This document shows, one piece after another, positions 55,245-61,887 of a stretch of 61,887 bases of DNA. Each line of letters begins with the position of its first letter. Positions within the stretch are counted from its first letter, which is position 1. The notes under the pieces are model-generated. The model saw only the letters and a list, made by a program, of their open reading frames with translations. It was not told the DNA's origin and made no database searches. The position numbers were made by a program, and so were the translations under genes. This stretch comes from an uncultured Clostridia bacterium (lineage in GTDB: Bacteria; Bacillota; Clostridia; Oscillospirales; Oscillospiraceae), in the NCBI GenBank assembly GCA_946531435.1, contig CAMNAO010000006.1, positions 1 through 61,887 on the forward strand, in the 5' to 3' direction.

Positions 55245-55513
55245 CGAAGTGTAGACAACCCCCACAATAGAGCAGAGACATGGGAGTGAGCAGCAGGGGA
55301 GCTCGAGGGGCGCGACGCGTAAAGCAAACAGCCCGGTGGGCTGTTTGCAGCCAAAGCGGGGAGCGAACGCGACCCGGACCAAGGCCCGCCTCGAATTGGA
55401 TCTCAACTGGCGAAACGCCTGCAAAAGCAGGCTTTCGCGGAGCGAAGCGACGTTTTTCGTGAGGCAAAGCCTCACAAAAAACACGCTTCAATGGAGGCCC
55501 GACCGGGCCTCCA
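55220..55513. repeat. Non-coding segment bounded by duplicated terminator palindromes
   Basis: GGAGGCCCGACCGGGCCTCC occurs at 55220-55239 and, identically, at 55494-55513. Between them is non-coding DNA with its own hairpins, GCAAACAGCC...GGCTGTTTGC near 55323-55350 and GTGAGGC-AAA-GCCTCAC near 55459-55475. The layout suggests insertion of a short element that duplicated or carried the terminator. No open frame with a ribosome site is present. Confidence 0.6.
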
Positions 55514-55572
55514 TTTTCAATATTTATGTGTTTTTGATAAAAACCGGGGCATCTTATTCTTGAGGTGATCCC

Positions 55573-55752
55573 ATGGGAAATGAATTCATCGATATCGCTC
55601 CCTTTTCATTAGGCAGGGGCGGCAGCGTCAAACCCGGAATATCCGTGATTATTGACTGTAACCGATCCCCGGCAGCAGAGGGCTGCGGAAGCATTCCGGG
55701 AGCAAGGACAAAAAGAAAACTTCCGAAATTTGCCGCCAAAAAAACTGTATAG
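55573..55752 (+). CDS. Small 59-aa protein, unrecognised
   Basis: An open frame of 59 codons with a good ribosome site GAGGTGA before ATG 55573. The protein starts MGNEFIDIAPFSLGRG, has two cysteines (DCN and GCG) in the middle and a very basic C-terminus (TKRKLPKFAAKK). It ends 68 bp before the small acid-soluble spore protein gene and may share its expression. Reality as a gene is uncertain. It may be a small DNA- or RNA-binding, secreted or spore protein. Confidence 0.45.
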   Translation: MGNEFIDIAPFSLGRGGSVKPGISVIIDCNRSPAAEGCGSIPGARTKRKLPKFAAKKTV

Positions 55753-55820
55753 CCGCAAAAGGACGGGCAATCCTATGCTCGAAAGGCGAACGCCTTATCA
55801 ACAGCAAAGGAGAAAAGAAG

Positions 55821-56015
55821 ATGTCTGATTCCAACAAGATCCTGAACCCCAACGCCCGTGAGGCCATGAACCGCTTTAAGATGGAGGCTGCCGGCGAGGT
55901 CGGCGTCACCCTGAAGCAGGGCTACAACGGCGACCTCAGCAGCAAGCAGGCCGGCTCCATCGGCGGCCAGATGGTCAAAAAGATGATCGAGTCCTACGAG
56001 AACGGGATGCACTAA
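55821..56015 (+). CDS. Small acid-soluble spore protein, alpha/beta type
   Basis: A 64-aa spore DNA-protecting protein. NPNAREAMNRFKMEAAGEVG holds the region cut by the germination protease in this family, and GSIGGQMVKKMIESYE the conserved DNA-binding helix. Such genes are read by sigma-G in the forespore. GTATAG (55746) and CAATCCTA (about 55768) loosely resemble a sigma-G promoter, but I would not rely on it. AAAGGAGAA precedes the ATG. It shows that the organism, or its recent ancestor, forms spores. Confidence 0.95.
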   Translation: MSDSNKILNPNAREAMNRFKMEAAGEVGVTLKQGYNGDLSSKQAGSIGGQMVKKMIESYENGMH

Positions 56016-56047
56016 GCTTCCCTGAGAAACACTCTCACAAAGGAAAC

Positions 56048-56090
56048 GGCGGGTCGTCGCAATTTGCGGCGGCCCGCCTACCTGTTTGGG
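56048..56090 (+). terminator. Intrinsic terminator after the spore protein gene
   Basis: Stem GGCGGGTCGTCGC paired with GCGGCGGCCCGCC around AATTT, followed by TACCTGTTTG. Confidence 0.8.
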
Positions 56091-56096
56091 ATGCAG

Positions 56097-56147
56097 GCAA
56101 CATGCCGAATCGTACCTCCTGTGGGCAACATGCCGAATCGTACCTCC
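56097..56147. repeat. 28-bp tandem duplication
   Basis: Two copies of a unit beginning GCAACATGCCGAATCGTACC (56097 and 56125). The stretch AATCGTACCTCCTGTGG nearly matches one inside the MITE-like element (about 44507). The duplication ends just before the promoter at 56152. Confidence 0.85.
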
Positions 56148-56151
56148 CATC

Positions 56152-56179
56152 TTGACAAGCGTTCCACTGCCCGTATAAT
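56152..56179 (+). promoter_or_regulatory. Promoter of the PNPOx-like gene
   Basis: Consensus TTGACA (56152-56157), a 16-bp spacer and consensus TATAAT (56174-56179), 51 bp before the start codon. Confidence 0.8.
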
Positions 56180-56230
56180 AGTGATAGGCGGCATGAGCTG
56201 CCAATCATTTCCGGGAAGGAGAATCGTGAT

Positions 56231-56623
56231 ATGAAAGAAGCAGTTGAGTTTTTGAAGAAGTGCGGTGTATTTTACCTCGCCACCGTGGAGGGGGATCAGC
56301 CCCGGGTGCGTCCTTTCGGGGCGCTCAACGTGTTTGAAGACAAGCTCTACATCATCACCAACAATACAAAGGACGTGTTTCAGCAGATGAAGGTCAATCC
56401 CAAGGTGGAAATCTCCGGGATGGCGGAGGGAAAGTGGATCCGCCTTACTGCCGAGGCCGTGCGGGATGAGCGCTTTGAGGCCCGTCAGGCCATGCTGGAC
56501 GCCAACCCCAGCCTCAGAAGCATGTATAACGAGGAGGACGAGATCATGGAGGTCCTCTATCTCACCAACGCCACCGGCGCCATCTGTTCCTTTACAGAGG
56601 CCCCCATCCCCTTCTCCTTCTGA
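56231..56623 (+). CDS. Pyridoxamine 5'-phosphate oxidase-fold protein
   Basis: A 130-aa split-barrel flavin-binding protein. EAVEFLKKCGVFYLATVEGDQPRVRPFGA and DVFQQMKVNPKVEISGM are typical of the small FMN or F420-like PNPOx relatives (NimA/NimC-like), not of true PdxH. Members reduce nitro compounds or bind flavin or haem; the substrate is unknown here. AAGGAGAATCG precedes the ATG. It is a single gene with promoter 56152 and terminator 56644. Confidence 0.88.
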   Translation: MKEAVEFLKKCGVFYLATVEGDQPRVRPFGALNVFEDKLYIITNNTKDVFQQMKVNPKVEISGMAEGKWIRLTAEAVRDERFEARQAMLDANPSLRSMYNEEDEIMEVLYLTNATGAICSFTEAPIPFSF

Positions 56624-56643
56624 GAGAGATTTCAATAGTTCGC

Positions 56644-56684
56644 CGCCCCGCCTGTCCAAGTTCGACAGGCGGGGCGTCTTTCCT
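56644..56684 (+). terminator. Intrinsic terminator after the PNPOx-like gene
   Basis: A perfect 13-bp stem CGCCCCGCCTGTC/GACAGGCGGGGCG with a 7-nt loop, followed by TCTTTCC. Confidence 0.85.
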
Positions 56685-56697
56685 GCTGCGGCTCTCT

Positions 56698-57024
56698 TTA
56701 CATTTGTCCGCTGAACCAGGAGCCGTTATACTTTTTCTGCGTTTTATTCAGGATGAGAATGCCGCCGACAATGCCGGCAAGCATCGGAATATCGCACCAT
56801 AGGGACGGTTTGACAAGAAGGAGGAAAGCGGACATACAGATTCCGGCTCCCATGACGATAAGTCCGAGCCCGATTCCCCGGCTATAAGCGGGCAAATCCT
56901 TCTCCGACACCTTCTGATAGTGGTAATCATGGATAAGGGACACCTTTCGCTTCAACCAGATGAGCAGCCCCATGATGACACACAGCATCCCGACAAGCAA
57001 TTCTATAAGGAATCCAACAAGCAT
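56698..57024 (-). CDS. DUF3784-like small membrane protein
   Basis: A 108-aa protein with three membrane helices. IWLKRKVSLIHDYHYQKVSEKDLPAYSRGIG between helices 1 and 2 is the DUF3784 pattern. It is followed by GLIVMGAGICMSAFLLL. Function is unknown. AAAGGGGA precedes the ATG. Overall base composition here is lower in G+C than in the core genes to the left. Confidence 0.8.
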   Translation of the reverse strand: MLVGFLIELLVGMLCVIMGLLIWLKRKVSLIHDYHYQKVSEKDLPAYSRGIGLGLIVMGAGICMSAFLLLVKPSLWCDIPMLAGIVGGILILNKTQKKYNGSWFSGQM

Positions 57025-57090
57025 GACCGCAATCCCCTTTCTTCCTTATTGATCCAAACCTTTGCCCCTAATACCGCAGCTGTCAGCGGA

Positions 57091-57195
57091 TCATTCCTGC
57101 CCGGTGATACGGATCTCAGTATCCCCGCGATCCCCTTCATAGACCTCCAGGGTATAGCGGACTTCCTTTTCACCGTCTGTAATCAGCAGGGCGGA
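57091..57195 (-). pseudogene. Short coding remnant without start codon
   Basis: A minus-strand frame ends at a stop at 57091-57093 and reads back about 35 codons (KEVRYTLEVYEGDRGDTEI) before an upstream stop at 57196. It has natural-looking residue content but no start codon or ribosome site. It may be the tail of a gene removed by deletion between the DUF3784 and monooxygenase genes. Low confidence. Confidence 0.3.
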
Positions 57196-57214
57196 TCAGC
57201 TTCCCCAAAATCTG

Positions 57215-57535
57215 CTACTTTCGGAGGAATCCCGCATCCTGGCCCAGATCCTCGGACACGTATCTCTCCGCCTTCATGTGAAGATCATACTTCTCCCGGA
57301 GGGCGGCGACGGCGGACATCATGGGCGAGGCGTGATGCCGGTCAATGGCGCTCTGATCCACCCAGGAATCCACCAGCAGAATCGTCTCCGGGTCGTTCAG
57401 CGGCTGGAAATAGGCATACCGGAGATTGCCCTCCTCCTGCCGGATCCTTTCCGCAATGCCAGAGGTCTCCATCTCCTCCGCGAATCTCCGCGCGCTGCCG
57501 TTTACGCCTGTATAATACAGATTCAAGGTAATCAT
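57215..57535 (-). CDS. Antibiotic biosynthesis monooxygenase (ABM)-fold protein
   Basis: A 106-aa dimeric alpha/beta ferredoxin-like protein of the putative quinol monooxygenase group. NLRYAYFQPLNDPETILLVDSWVDQSAIDRHHAS is the family core. These proteins act on quinones, haem or polyketides, or detoxify methylglyoxal-type compounds; function here is unknown. ATG 57535 follows AGGAGCTG; upstream in-frame residues have no site. It follows the DUF4234-like gene on the same strand. Confidence 0.87.
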   Translation of the reverse strand: MITLNLYYTGVNGSARRFAEEMETSGIAERIRQEEGNLRYAYFQPLNDPETILLVDSWVDQSAIDRHHASPMMSAVAALREKYDLHMKAERYVSEDLGQDAGFLRK

Positions 57536-57584
57536 TGTACAGCTCCTCTCCGTATTCTCCGCGCCCTTCTTCCGACGGGCCCGG

Positions 57585-57992
57585 TCAGGGCAATGGATCC
57601 GCCTCGGCATAACGCCGGTTGAGCTCGGCTTCCACTTTGTTCAGCGTATCAAAAAAGCGCCAGGTGGCGATAGCGGGGCCGAAAAACAGGATCCCCACCG
57701 TGTTCCAGGCAAACATGTGCCAAAAGGACGTGAGCTTTCCCCCGATCCCCAGCTCGATGGCCTTTTCCTTCAGCTCCTCAGAGATCCTTGCCATCCAGAC
57801 AAGGGTATAAAGGAACAGCGTCGGGATGCCCAGCAGATAGGCGACGCCGTATCTCTGGGTCCGCCTGCCCAGGACCGCGTCCAGCTCCTCCTGCAGGCCA
57901 AGCTGCATATACACCAGCAGAAAGGTCCCCGCGGTCAAAAAGTCGATGAAGCCGATCCAGAATCCGTGTCGCTTGGTGTGCTGAAAAACCAT
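57585..57992 (-). CDS. DUF4234-like membrane protein
   Basis: A 135-aa protein with three membrane helices and a C-terminal cytoplasmic helix (FFDTLNKVEAELNRRYAEAD). GFWIGFIDFLTAGTFLLVYMQL and FWHMFAWNTVGILFFGPAIATWRFF match the DUF4234 pattern. ATG 57992 follows GAGGGGGAAG. Function is unknown. It is 49 bp upstream of the ABM-fold gene and probably co-transcribed. Confidence 0.72.
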   Translation of the reverse strand: MVFQHTKRHGFWIGFIDFLTAGTFLLVYMQLGLQEELDAVLGRRTQRYGVAYLLGIPTLFLYTLVWMARISEELKEKAIELGIGGKLTSFWHMFAWNTVGILFFGPAIATWRFFDTLNKVEAELNRRYAEADPLP

Positions 57993-58158
57993 GCTTCCCC
58001 CTCGGCCCATTTCTTTCAAAAAATCGGGCACTGTCCGTCTCCGTTCGTACCCCTATACTAACACAATCCCTTACCATTCGCAATCACTTGCCATTCGCAA
58101 TCACTGTGAAACAGCCCGCAGGTTCGGGTTCCTCCCTCAGCGAATCGAAGGGAGAGCA

Positions 58159-58195
58159 AAAAAGCCCCTGAAATCAGCGATTTCAGGGGCTTTTT
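58159..58195. terminator. Terminator hairpin adjoining tRNA 3' end copy 1
   Basis: A perfect 17-bp stem (58159-58175 with 58179-58195; core AGCCCCTGAAATC). On the minus strand it directly follows the CCA of the tRNA-like copy at 58196, as a tRNA terminator would. Confidence 0.85.
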
Positions 58196-58227
58196 GGTCC
58201 GAGTGACTGGTCTCGAACCAGCGGCCT
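58196..58227 (-). repeat. tRNA 3' end, copy 1 (attachment-site-like direct repeat)
   Basis: On the minus strand this 32-bp segment reads as the 3' end of a tRNA: T arm CTGG-TTCGAGA-CCAG, acceptor strand CACTCGG, discriminator A and CC(A). No 5' acceptor strand CCGAGTG or anticodon arm is present. An identical copy lies at 58349-58380. Duplication of tRNA 3' ends is the usual trace of tyrosine-recombinase integration. Confidence 0.75.
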
Positions 58228-58312
58228 GCCGACTTCGTCCGGCAGGCCGGCGGCAGATTTTACGGCGCTCCGCGCCCACGAGGCCGCTGGTTCACCCAAT
58301 ACCCCGATATGC

Positions 58313-58348
58313 AAAAAGAGCGACCCGCTAATGCGGATCGCTCTTTTT
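58313..58348. terminator. Terminator hairpin adjoining tRNA 3' end copy 2
   Basis: Stem AAAAAGAGCGA/TCGCTCTTTTT with an inner CCCGC/GCGG pairing. It directly adjoins copy 2 of the tRNA end, mirroring the arrangement at copy 1 but with a different stem sequence. Confidence 0.85.
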
Positions 58349-58380
58349 GGTCCGAGTGACTGGTCTCGAACCAGCGGCCT
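58349..58380 (-). repeat. tRNA 3' end, copy 2 (attachment-site-like direct repeat)
   Basis: Identical to 58196-58227 over 32 bp and followed by CGTGGTCCC. A shorter inverted piece, GGCCGCTGGTTCA, lies at 58281-58293. The non-coding DNA to about 58540 contains TGTGGTCA and ATGTGGTCAT motifs of the kind often left next to integrase genes. No integrase is present. Confidence 0.75.
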
Positions 58381-58567
58381 CGTGGTCCCAAAGAAACGAG
58401 AGTTCTGCTTTTGCGTCTTTTGGGTGTTTTCCGGTTCTTTTGCGTCCGGAAACGTGTGCTCTTTTGCCCGTTTGTTCCGGCGTGAACGGGTGTTCCGTGC
58501 ACATCTGTGGTCAGAAATGTGGTCATGGGGAGATGCATCACCGAAAATTGAAAGTTTTATTTTTCCC

Positions 58568-59067
58568 TCATTTTGGGATTCGCATAAGGAAGTGATCCTT
58601 ATCTTCGCCGGACAAGTATGCCCCATTATTCAGCATAACCTTCTGTGAGGCAATATTGTCCTTGTATACACGCAAATATATCTCTTTTTCCGGAACGATC
58701 TCCTTTGCAATTCCTATCGCGAGTTTCAGCCCTGCCGTTCCATAGCCCTTTCCTCTGGCGTCTTTCCGTATGCTGTAGCCAATATGTCCTGCGCCATTTC
58801 GAAGCGCCTCCGTCAAATAATGCCGGATTCGGAACTCTCCGATTAAATGATCTTCCTCCCACAGGTAATAATAGTTTCCGGCACAAACCAATCCGGCATA
58901 TCGACCGGATGCTCATGGGATATCAAAGCTGGAAGCACTGTTTTGGTGTAGTCCTCAAATGATATGCCGCAATAAGGGTTTGTGAATCCATTTTCATCCG
59001 CAGGCAAGGCCGTTGTAAATTCCCATTGGGAAACAGCATCCTGCTTATTGATTTTTCTCAATTCCAT
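58568..59067 (-). pseudogene. GNAT-family acetyltransferase, frameshifted
   Basis: Two overlapping frames together give a complete GNAT protein of about 165 aa. The first (from ATG 59067) covers the N-terminus to DMPDWFVPET. The second resumes at YYYLWEEDHLIGEFRIRHYL and runs through the acetyl-CoA-binding GYSIRKDARGKGYGTAGLKLA to the stop at 58568. A single missing base near 58868-58873 would restore the frame. Either a recent pseudogene or a sequencing error. It is close to the integration footprint. Confidence 0.8.
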
Positions 59068-59112
59068 TCAAAACACCCTACCTGCTTCCAAATTGCTCAA
59101 CTCTTTGTCCCG

Positions 59113-59352
59113 TTATACCATACCGCCCCAGCCTTGCGCAAGCCGGTATCGCAGCGCGTCATGGAGCGTTCCCGCGCCGGTCACATGGTAAACAGCGGTC
59201 GCATACAGTGCCAATATGACGACAAGGATCGTCGTGTTGGTCTTCAAGCATGCGCCACGCTTTTTCTGCCTATGCGCGTAGAAAACAAACGCGAGCAAGA
59301 AAGGGATGCCTACGGACAAAAGCTCACAGGCAAGCAGGATGATTTCTTTCAT
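59113..59352 (-). CDS. VanZ-like membrane protein, truncated
   Basis: A 79-aa protein with two membrane helices and YATAVYHVTGAGTLHDALRY, the hallmark of VanZ-like proteins, which usually exceed 130 aa. The frame stops soon after this motif, so only the N-terminal half remains. GGAGGACG precedes the ATG, so it could still be translated. VanZ proteins affect glycopeptide tolerance by an unknown route. Probably a decaying gene in the accessory region. Confidence 0.6.
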   Translation of the reverse strand: MKEIILLACELLSVGIPFLLAFVFYAHRQKKRGACLKTNTTILVVILALYATAVYHVTGAGTLHDALRYRLAQGWGGMV

Positions 59353-59538
59353 GGCGTCCTCCTTAGTGTTGGATCTGAAGCGAAGCTAACACAGGAAAAC
59401 CATGATTGCAACAGAGATAAGGGAATCTTAAAGAAAGCTTATGAGGAACTTAATCAGCTCTACAGCAGAACCGCGCTCTCCCGCCCCGCGTCAAAACCTC
59501 CGGCGCATAAACAAGGAAATACGGTGTCAGAGATGCAG

Positions 59539-59585
59539 TTTCGGCAGATTTTATTTGCAGAATAAAATCTGCCGAAATTTTGTTG
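59539..59585. terminator. Strong hairpin upstream of the ATPase gene
   Basis: A perfect 17-bp stem (59539-59555 with 59561-59577; core CGGCAGATTTTATT) followed by TTTTGTTG. It closes the 308-bp gap (59353-59660), which otherwise holds only a short AT-rich stretch reading KKAYEELNQLYSR with no start site. Confidence 0.75.
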
Positions 59586-59660
59586 ACTATCAGCTCTTTT
59601 CCGGATATAATACCGGTAGAGTAAATTGGTTGGATTATACGCATTTTTAGGTGGTGTCTT

Positions 59661-60890
59661 ATGGAATACATCAGCCGACATATGGAAAACCGCATTCTGG
59701 AGTTGAGCAAGTCATACTCCGCGATCTTACTGACCGGCCCGCGGCAGGCAGGCAAAACGACCATGCTGCGCGAGCTGGCGGAGAAAGAGAACATTGGGCG
59801 CCGATATGTGACACTGGACGACCTCACGGAACGGGATATGGCAAAGAACGATCCAGCCCTCTTCCTCCAGCTTCATCGGCCGCCGGTGTTGATCGACGAA
59901 GTGCAGTACGCCCCGGAGCTGTTCACCTATATCAAGATCTACATCGACGAGCATCACAACCCCGGCGACTTCTGGATGACCGGCTCGCAGATCTTCCGGC
60001 TCATGCGGGGCGTGCAGGAATCGCTGGCTGGGCGCGTGGCGCTGCTGCACATGTCGCCTATGTCGCAGCGGGAGATTATCGGCGCACCCTGCGTTCCGTT
60101 CACGACGGATATGGGAAAGCTTCTCAGCGAGCAGGATCAGATTCAGCCTGTCACCACGCCGGAGCTCTTCGCCCGTTTGTGGCGCGGCTCCATGCCGGGG
60201 CTTATCAGCGGGCAGTTTCCGGACCGGAACATCTTCTACTCCTCTTACCTCTCCACCTATGTGGAACGGGATGTGCGGGATCTCTCCGGAAGTGTGGACG
60301 CCCTGAAATTCAACCGCTTCGTCACCGCCGTCGCCGCGCGCTGCTCCCAGCTGCTGAACTATAAGGCGCTGGCCGACGACGCGGATATCGACATGCCCAC
60401 GGCGAAGAACTGGATCAACATTCTGGAAACATTGGGGATCATCTTCCTGCTGTATCCCTATTCCAATAACGTGCTGAAGCGTACGATCAAGACGCCGAAG
60501 GTCTATTTCTACGATACCGGCCTGGTCTGCTACCTGACGCGCTGGTCCTCCCCCGAGGTGGCCGAGAGCGGCGCCATGAGCGGCGCGCTGCTGGAGAACT
60601 ACACCGTGTCGGAGATCATGAAGAGCTATCAGAACGCAGGGCTGGAGCCGTATCTCTACTTCTACCGTGACCGTGACGCCAAGGAGATTGACGTGATCCT
60701 GGAGGGCGACGGCAGGCTCTGCCCTCTGGAGATTAAAAAAACCGCCACACCGGATAAGCGGCTGACGAGGGTCTTCGGTGTGATCGATAAAGGCCCGCTC
60801 CAGCTCGGCACCGGCGCCGTCCTCTGCATGGCGGACAAGTTCAGCGCCTTCGACAGCAATAACCTGATCGTCCCGATCTGGATGATATGA
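59661..60890 (+). CDS. AAA-family ATPase with DUF4143 domain
   Basis: A 409-aa cytoplasmic ATPase. Walker A is LTGPRQAGKTTML (near residues 24-36), Walker B is PPVLIDEVQY, sensor 1 is FWMTGSQ, and a winged-helix region precedes the C-terminal DUF4143 domain. That domain ends with a restriction-nuclease-like EIDVILEGDGRLCPLEIKKT, with the D...ExK spacing of PD-(D/E)xK folds. These proteins are abundant in anaerobes, often in accessory or defence regions, and their function is unproven. AGGTGG precedes the ATG. It lies 44 bp upstream of a DNA methyltransferase gene. Confidence 0.9.
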   Translation: MEYISRHMENRILELSKSYSAILLTGPRQAGKTTMLRELAEKENIGRRYVTLDDLTERDMAKNDPALFLQLHRPPVLIDEVQYAPELFTYIKIYIDEHHNPGDFWMTGSQIFRLMRGVQESLAGRVALLHMSPMSQREIIGAPCVPFTTDMGKLLSEQDQIQPVTTPELFARLWRGSMPGLISGQFPDRNIFYSSYLSTYVERDVRDLSGSVDALKFNRFVTAVAARCSQLLNYKALADDADIDMPTAKNWINILETLGIIFLLYPYSNNVLKRTIKTPKVYFYDTGLVCYLTRWSSPEVAESGAMSGALLENYTVSEIMKSYQNAGLEPYLYFYRDRDAKEIDVILEGDGRLCPLEIKKTATPDKRLTRVFGVIDKGPLQLGTGAVLCMADKFSAFDSNNLIVPIWMI

Positions 60891-60934
60891 GTCCTTATCT
60901 GATATAAATACACCATAGAAACGGAGCCGATATC

Positions 60935-61887
60935 ATGTTTAAACAAGCGTCTGAGCATAACGGCTATAACTTCATAGATCTGTTTGCCGGAGCCGGAGGC
61001 TTGTCGGAGGGCTTCTTTCAGGCAGGGTTCAATCCCGTCGCGCATGTGGAAATGAATCCGTATGCAGCTCAGACTCTCGAGACACGGAGTGCTTACTATT
61101 ACCTTAAAAAGAAGGATCAGCTTTCTGTCTATTATGATTATTTACGCAAGAGAATAACGCGTGAAGAGCTCATGAGGCAGATTCCTAAAGAAGTGCTGGG
61201 AACCGTGATATGTAAAACCATGTCAAAGGAAACGCTTCCGGGTATCTTTGAAACGATTGACGGTATTCTGGCAGCAGATGGCACCGATCATGTGGATGTA
61301 ATAATTGGTGGTCCCCCTTGCCAGGCTTATTCTCTGGTTGGCCGCGCGCAGAGTAAACACATGGCTCACAACATGTCAGAAGATCCCCGTAATATGCTGT
61401 ACCTCCTGTACACAAAGTTCCTGAAAAAATATCGGCCCAAGATGTTTGTCTTTGAAAATGTTCTCGGAATCCAGACAGCAAACGGAGGACGAACCTGGCG
61501 AAACATAAAGGCTCAGATGAGACGTATGGGATACCGTATTGGCTGCAGGGAACAAAATGCCCGGGATTTTGGCGTCCTTCAATCCCGCGCTCGCATGATC
61601 GTTGTCGGGTGGCGAAAAGGAACTCCTTTCGGTTATCCAGAATTTGAAGCTGTAACCCCCCAGGCCGTTGTAAATGATCTCCTGCAGGATCTAACCAAGC
61701 TCACTCCGGGCAGAACCGGCGTTCGCTATGGCCGCACTCCGATGAGTCAATATACAAGAGAGAATGGCATCCGTACCGAGCAGGATGTACTGACATTGCA
61801 TGTAGCGAGGCCTAATATTCCACGGGATATTAAAATATATCGCCGTGCTATACGGCTCTGGAACGAACACGACCATGAACGTCTGCG
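60935..61887 (+). CDS. DNA (cytosine-5-)-methyltransferase, partial (runs off window)
   Basis: The first 317 codons of a C5-cytosine methyltransferase; no stop occurs before the window ends. Motif I is FIDLFAGAGGLSEGF, the catalytic Cys is in GGPPCQAYSLVG (motif IV), FENVLGI is motif VI, and QSRARMIVVG is motif VIII. A long insertion of about 60 residues (YYYLKKKDQLSVYYDYLRKR onwards) separates motifs II and III. GGAG lies before ATG 60935. G+C is visibly lower than in the core genes. It is probably part of a restriction-modification or defence system continuing to the right. Confidence 0.92.
   Translation, partial: MFKQASEHNGYNFIDLFAGAGGLSEGFFQAGFNPVAHVEMNPYAAQTLETRSAYYYLKKKDQLSVYYDYLRKRITREELMRQIPKEVLGTVICKTMSKETLPGIFETIDGILAADGTDHVDVIIGGPPCQAYSLVGRAQSKHMAHNMSEDPRNMLYLLYTKFLKKYRPKMFVFENVLGIQTANGGRTWRNIKAQMRRMGYRIGCREQNARDFGVLQSRARMIVVGWRKGTPFGYPEFEAVTPQAVVNDLLQDLTKLTPGRTGVRYGRTPMSQYTRENGIRTEQDVLTLHVARPNIPRDIKIYRRAIRLWNEHDHERL

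Noticed and set aside
51634..55491. A 1285-codon minus-strand frame across nifJ
   Set aside because: It is the antisense of a highly biased, highly expressed gene. The Leu/Gly/Val/His-rich product has no recognisable domain, and no ribosome site fits.
58347..58595. Plus-strand frame starting MVRVTGLEPAASWSQ
   Set aside because: This well-known spurious protein is the translation of antisense tRNA 3' end sequence. Here it arises from the copy at 58349-58380.

Overview
The window looks like chromosomal DNA of an anaerobic, spore-forming, GC-rich member of the Clostridia, most likely the Oscillospiraceae. The reasons are a pyruvate:ferredoxin oxidoreductase of the large single-chain type, spoVT and an alpha/beta small acid-soluble spore protein, the hprK-murB-rapZ-yvcK-whiA neighbourhood typical of Firmicutes, the acetyl-dependent diaminopimelate route (dapA-dapB-dapH-aminotransferase-deacetylase), a CxxC-type ribosomal protein L28, and many short dispersed repeats in intergenic DNA. 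The species assignment is inference.

Layout. Bases 1-8.4 kb (minus strand): a nucleoside-type ABC importer (BMP lipoprotein, two-domain ATPase, two permeases) preceded by a purine-riboswitch-like aptamer and an intrinsic terminator. It sits next to xpt and is followed by a GH13 glucosidase and inorganic pyrophosphatase. Together these form a purine salvage block. 8.5-12.9 kb (minus): two Gfo/Idh/MocA dehydrogenases, one fused to a complete VOC domain, and a nucleoside-hydrolase-like DUF1593 protein, probably a carbohydrate operon. 13.0-13.2 kb: tRNA-Arg(CCG). 13.3-19.9 kb (plus): a coiled-coil DivIVA-like protein, a LemA-like/TPM/small membrane protein cluster, a long structured leader before a DUF4430 plus ECF S-component pair (predicted cobalamin uptake), and a large TraB-domain lipoprotein. 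20-30 kb (minus): a mutarotase-like protein, dnaE, whiA, yvcK, rapZ, murB and hprK.

30.3-44.4 kb (plus): rpmB, a large zinc-ribbon membrane-anchored repeat protein, a type II topoisomerase B/A pair separated by a 640-bp repeat cluster, a transglutaminase-fold lipoprotein that has lost its nucleophile, and a five-gene diaminopimelate (lysine and peptidoglycan) operon ending in a MITE-like element. 44.7-55.2 kb: a DUF1858 protein, spoVT, a GH28 enzyme, a small XRE module, a DIP1984 protein, fumC, an FMN-dependent alpha-hydroxy-acid oxidase-type protein and nifJ.

55.2-61.9 kb is accessory in character. It holds repeats, a spore protein, small enzymes and membrane proteins, two directly repeated tRNA 3' ends each next to a terminator (a footprint of integration), a frameshifted acetyltransferase, a truncated VanZ-like gene, a DUF4143 AAA ATPase, and the start of a C5-cytosine DNA methyltransferase that runs off the window.

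The best candidates for new biology are the purine aptamer with altered loops, the unclassified leader before the DUF4430/ECF pair, the Gfo-VOC fusion, the nucleophile-less transglutaminase, and the edge of a possible defence region at the right end. I see no rRNA, CRISPR array or complete insertion sequence.
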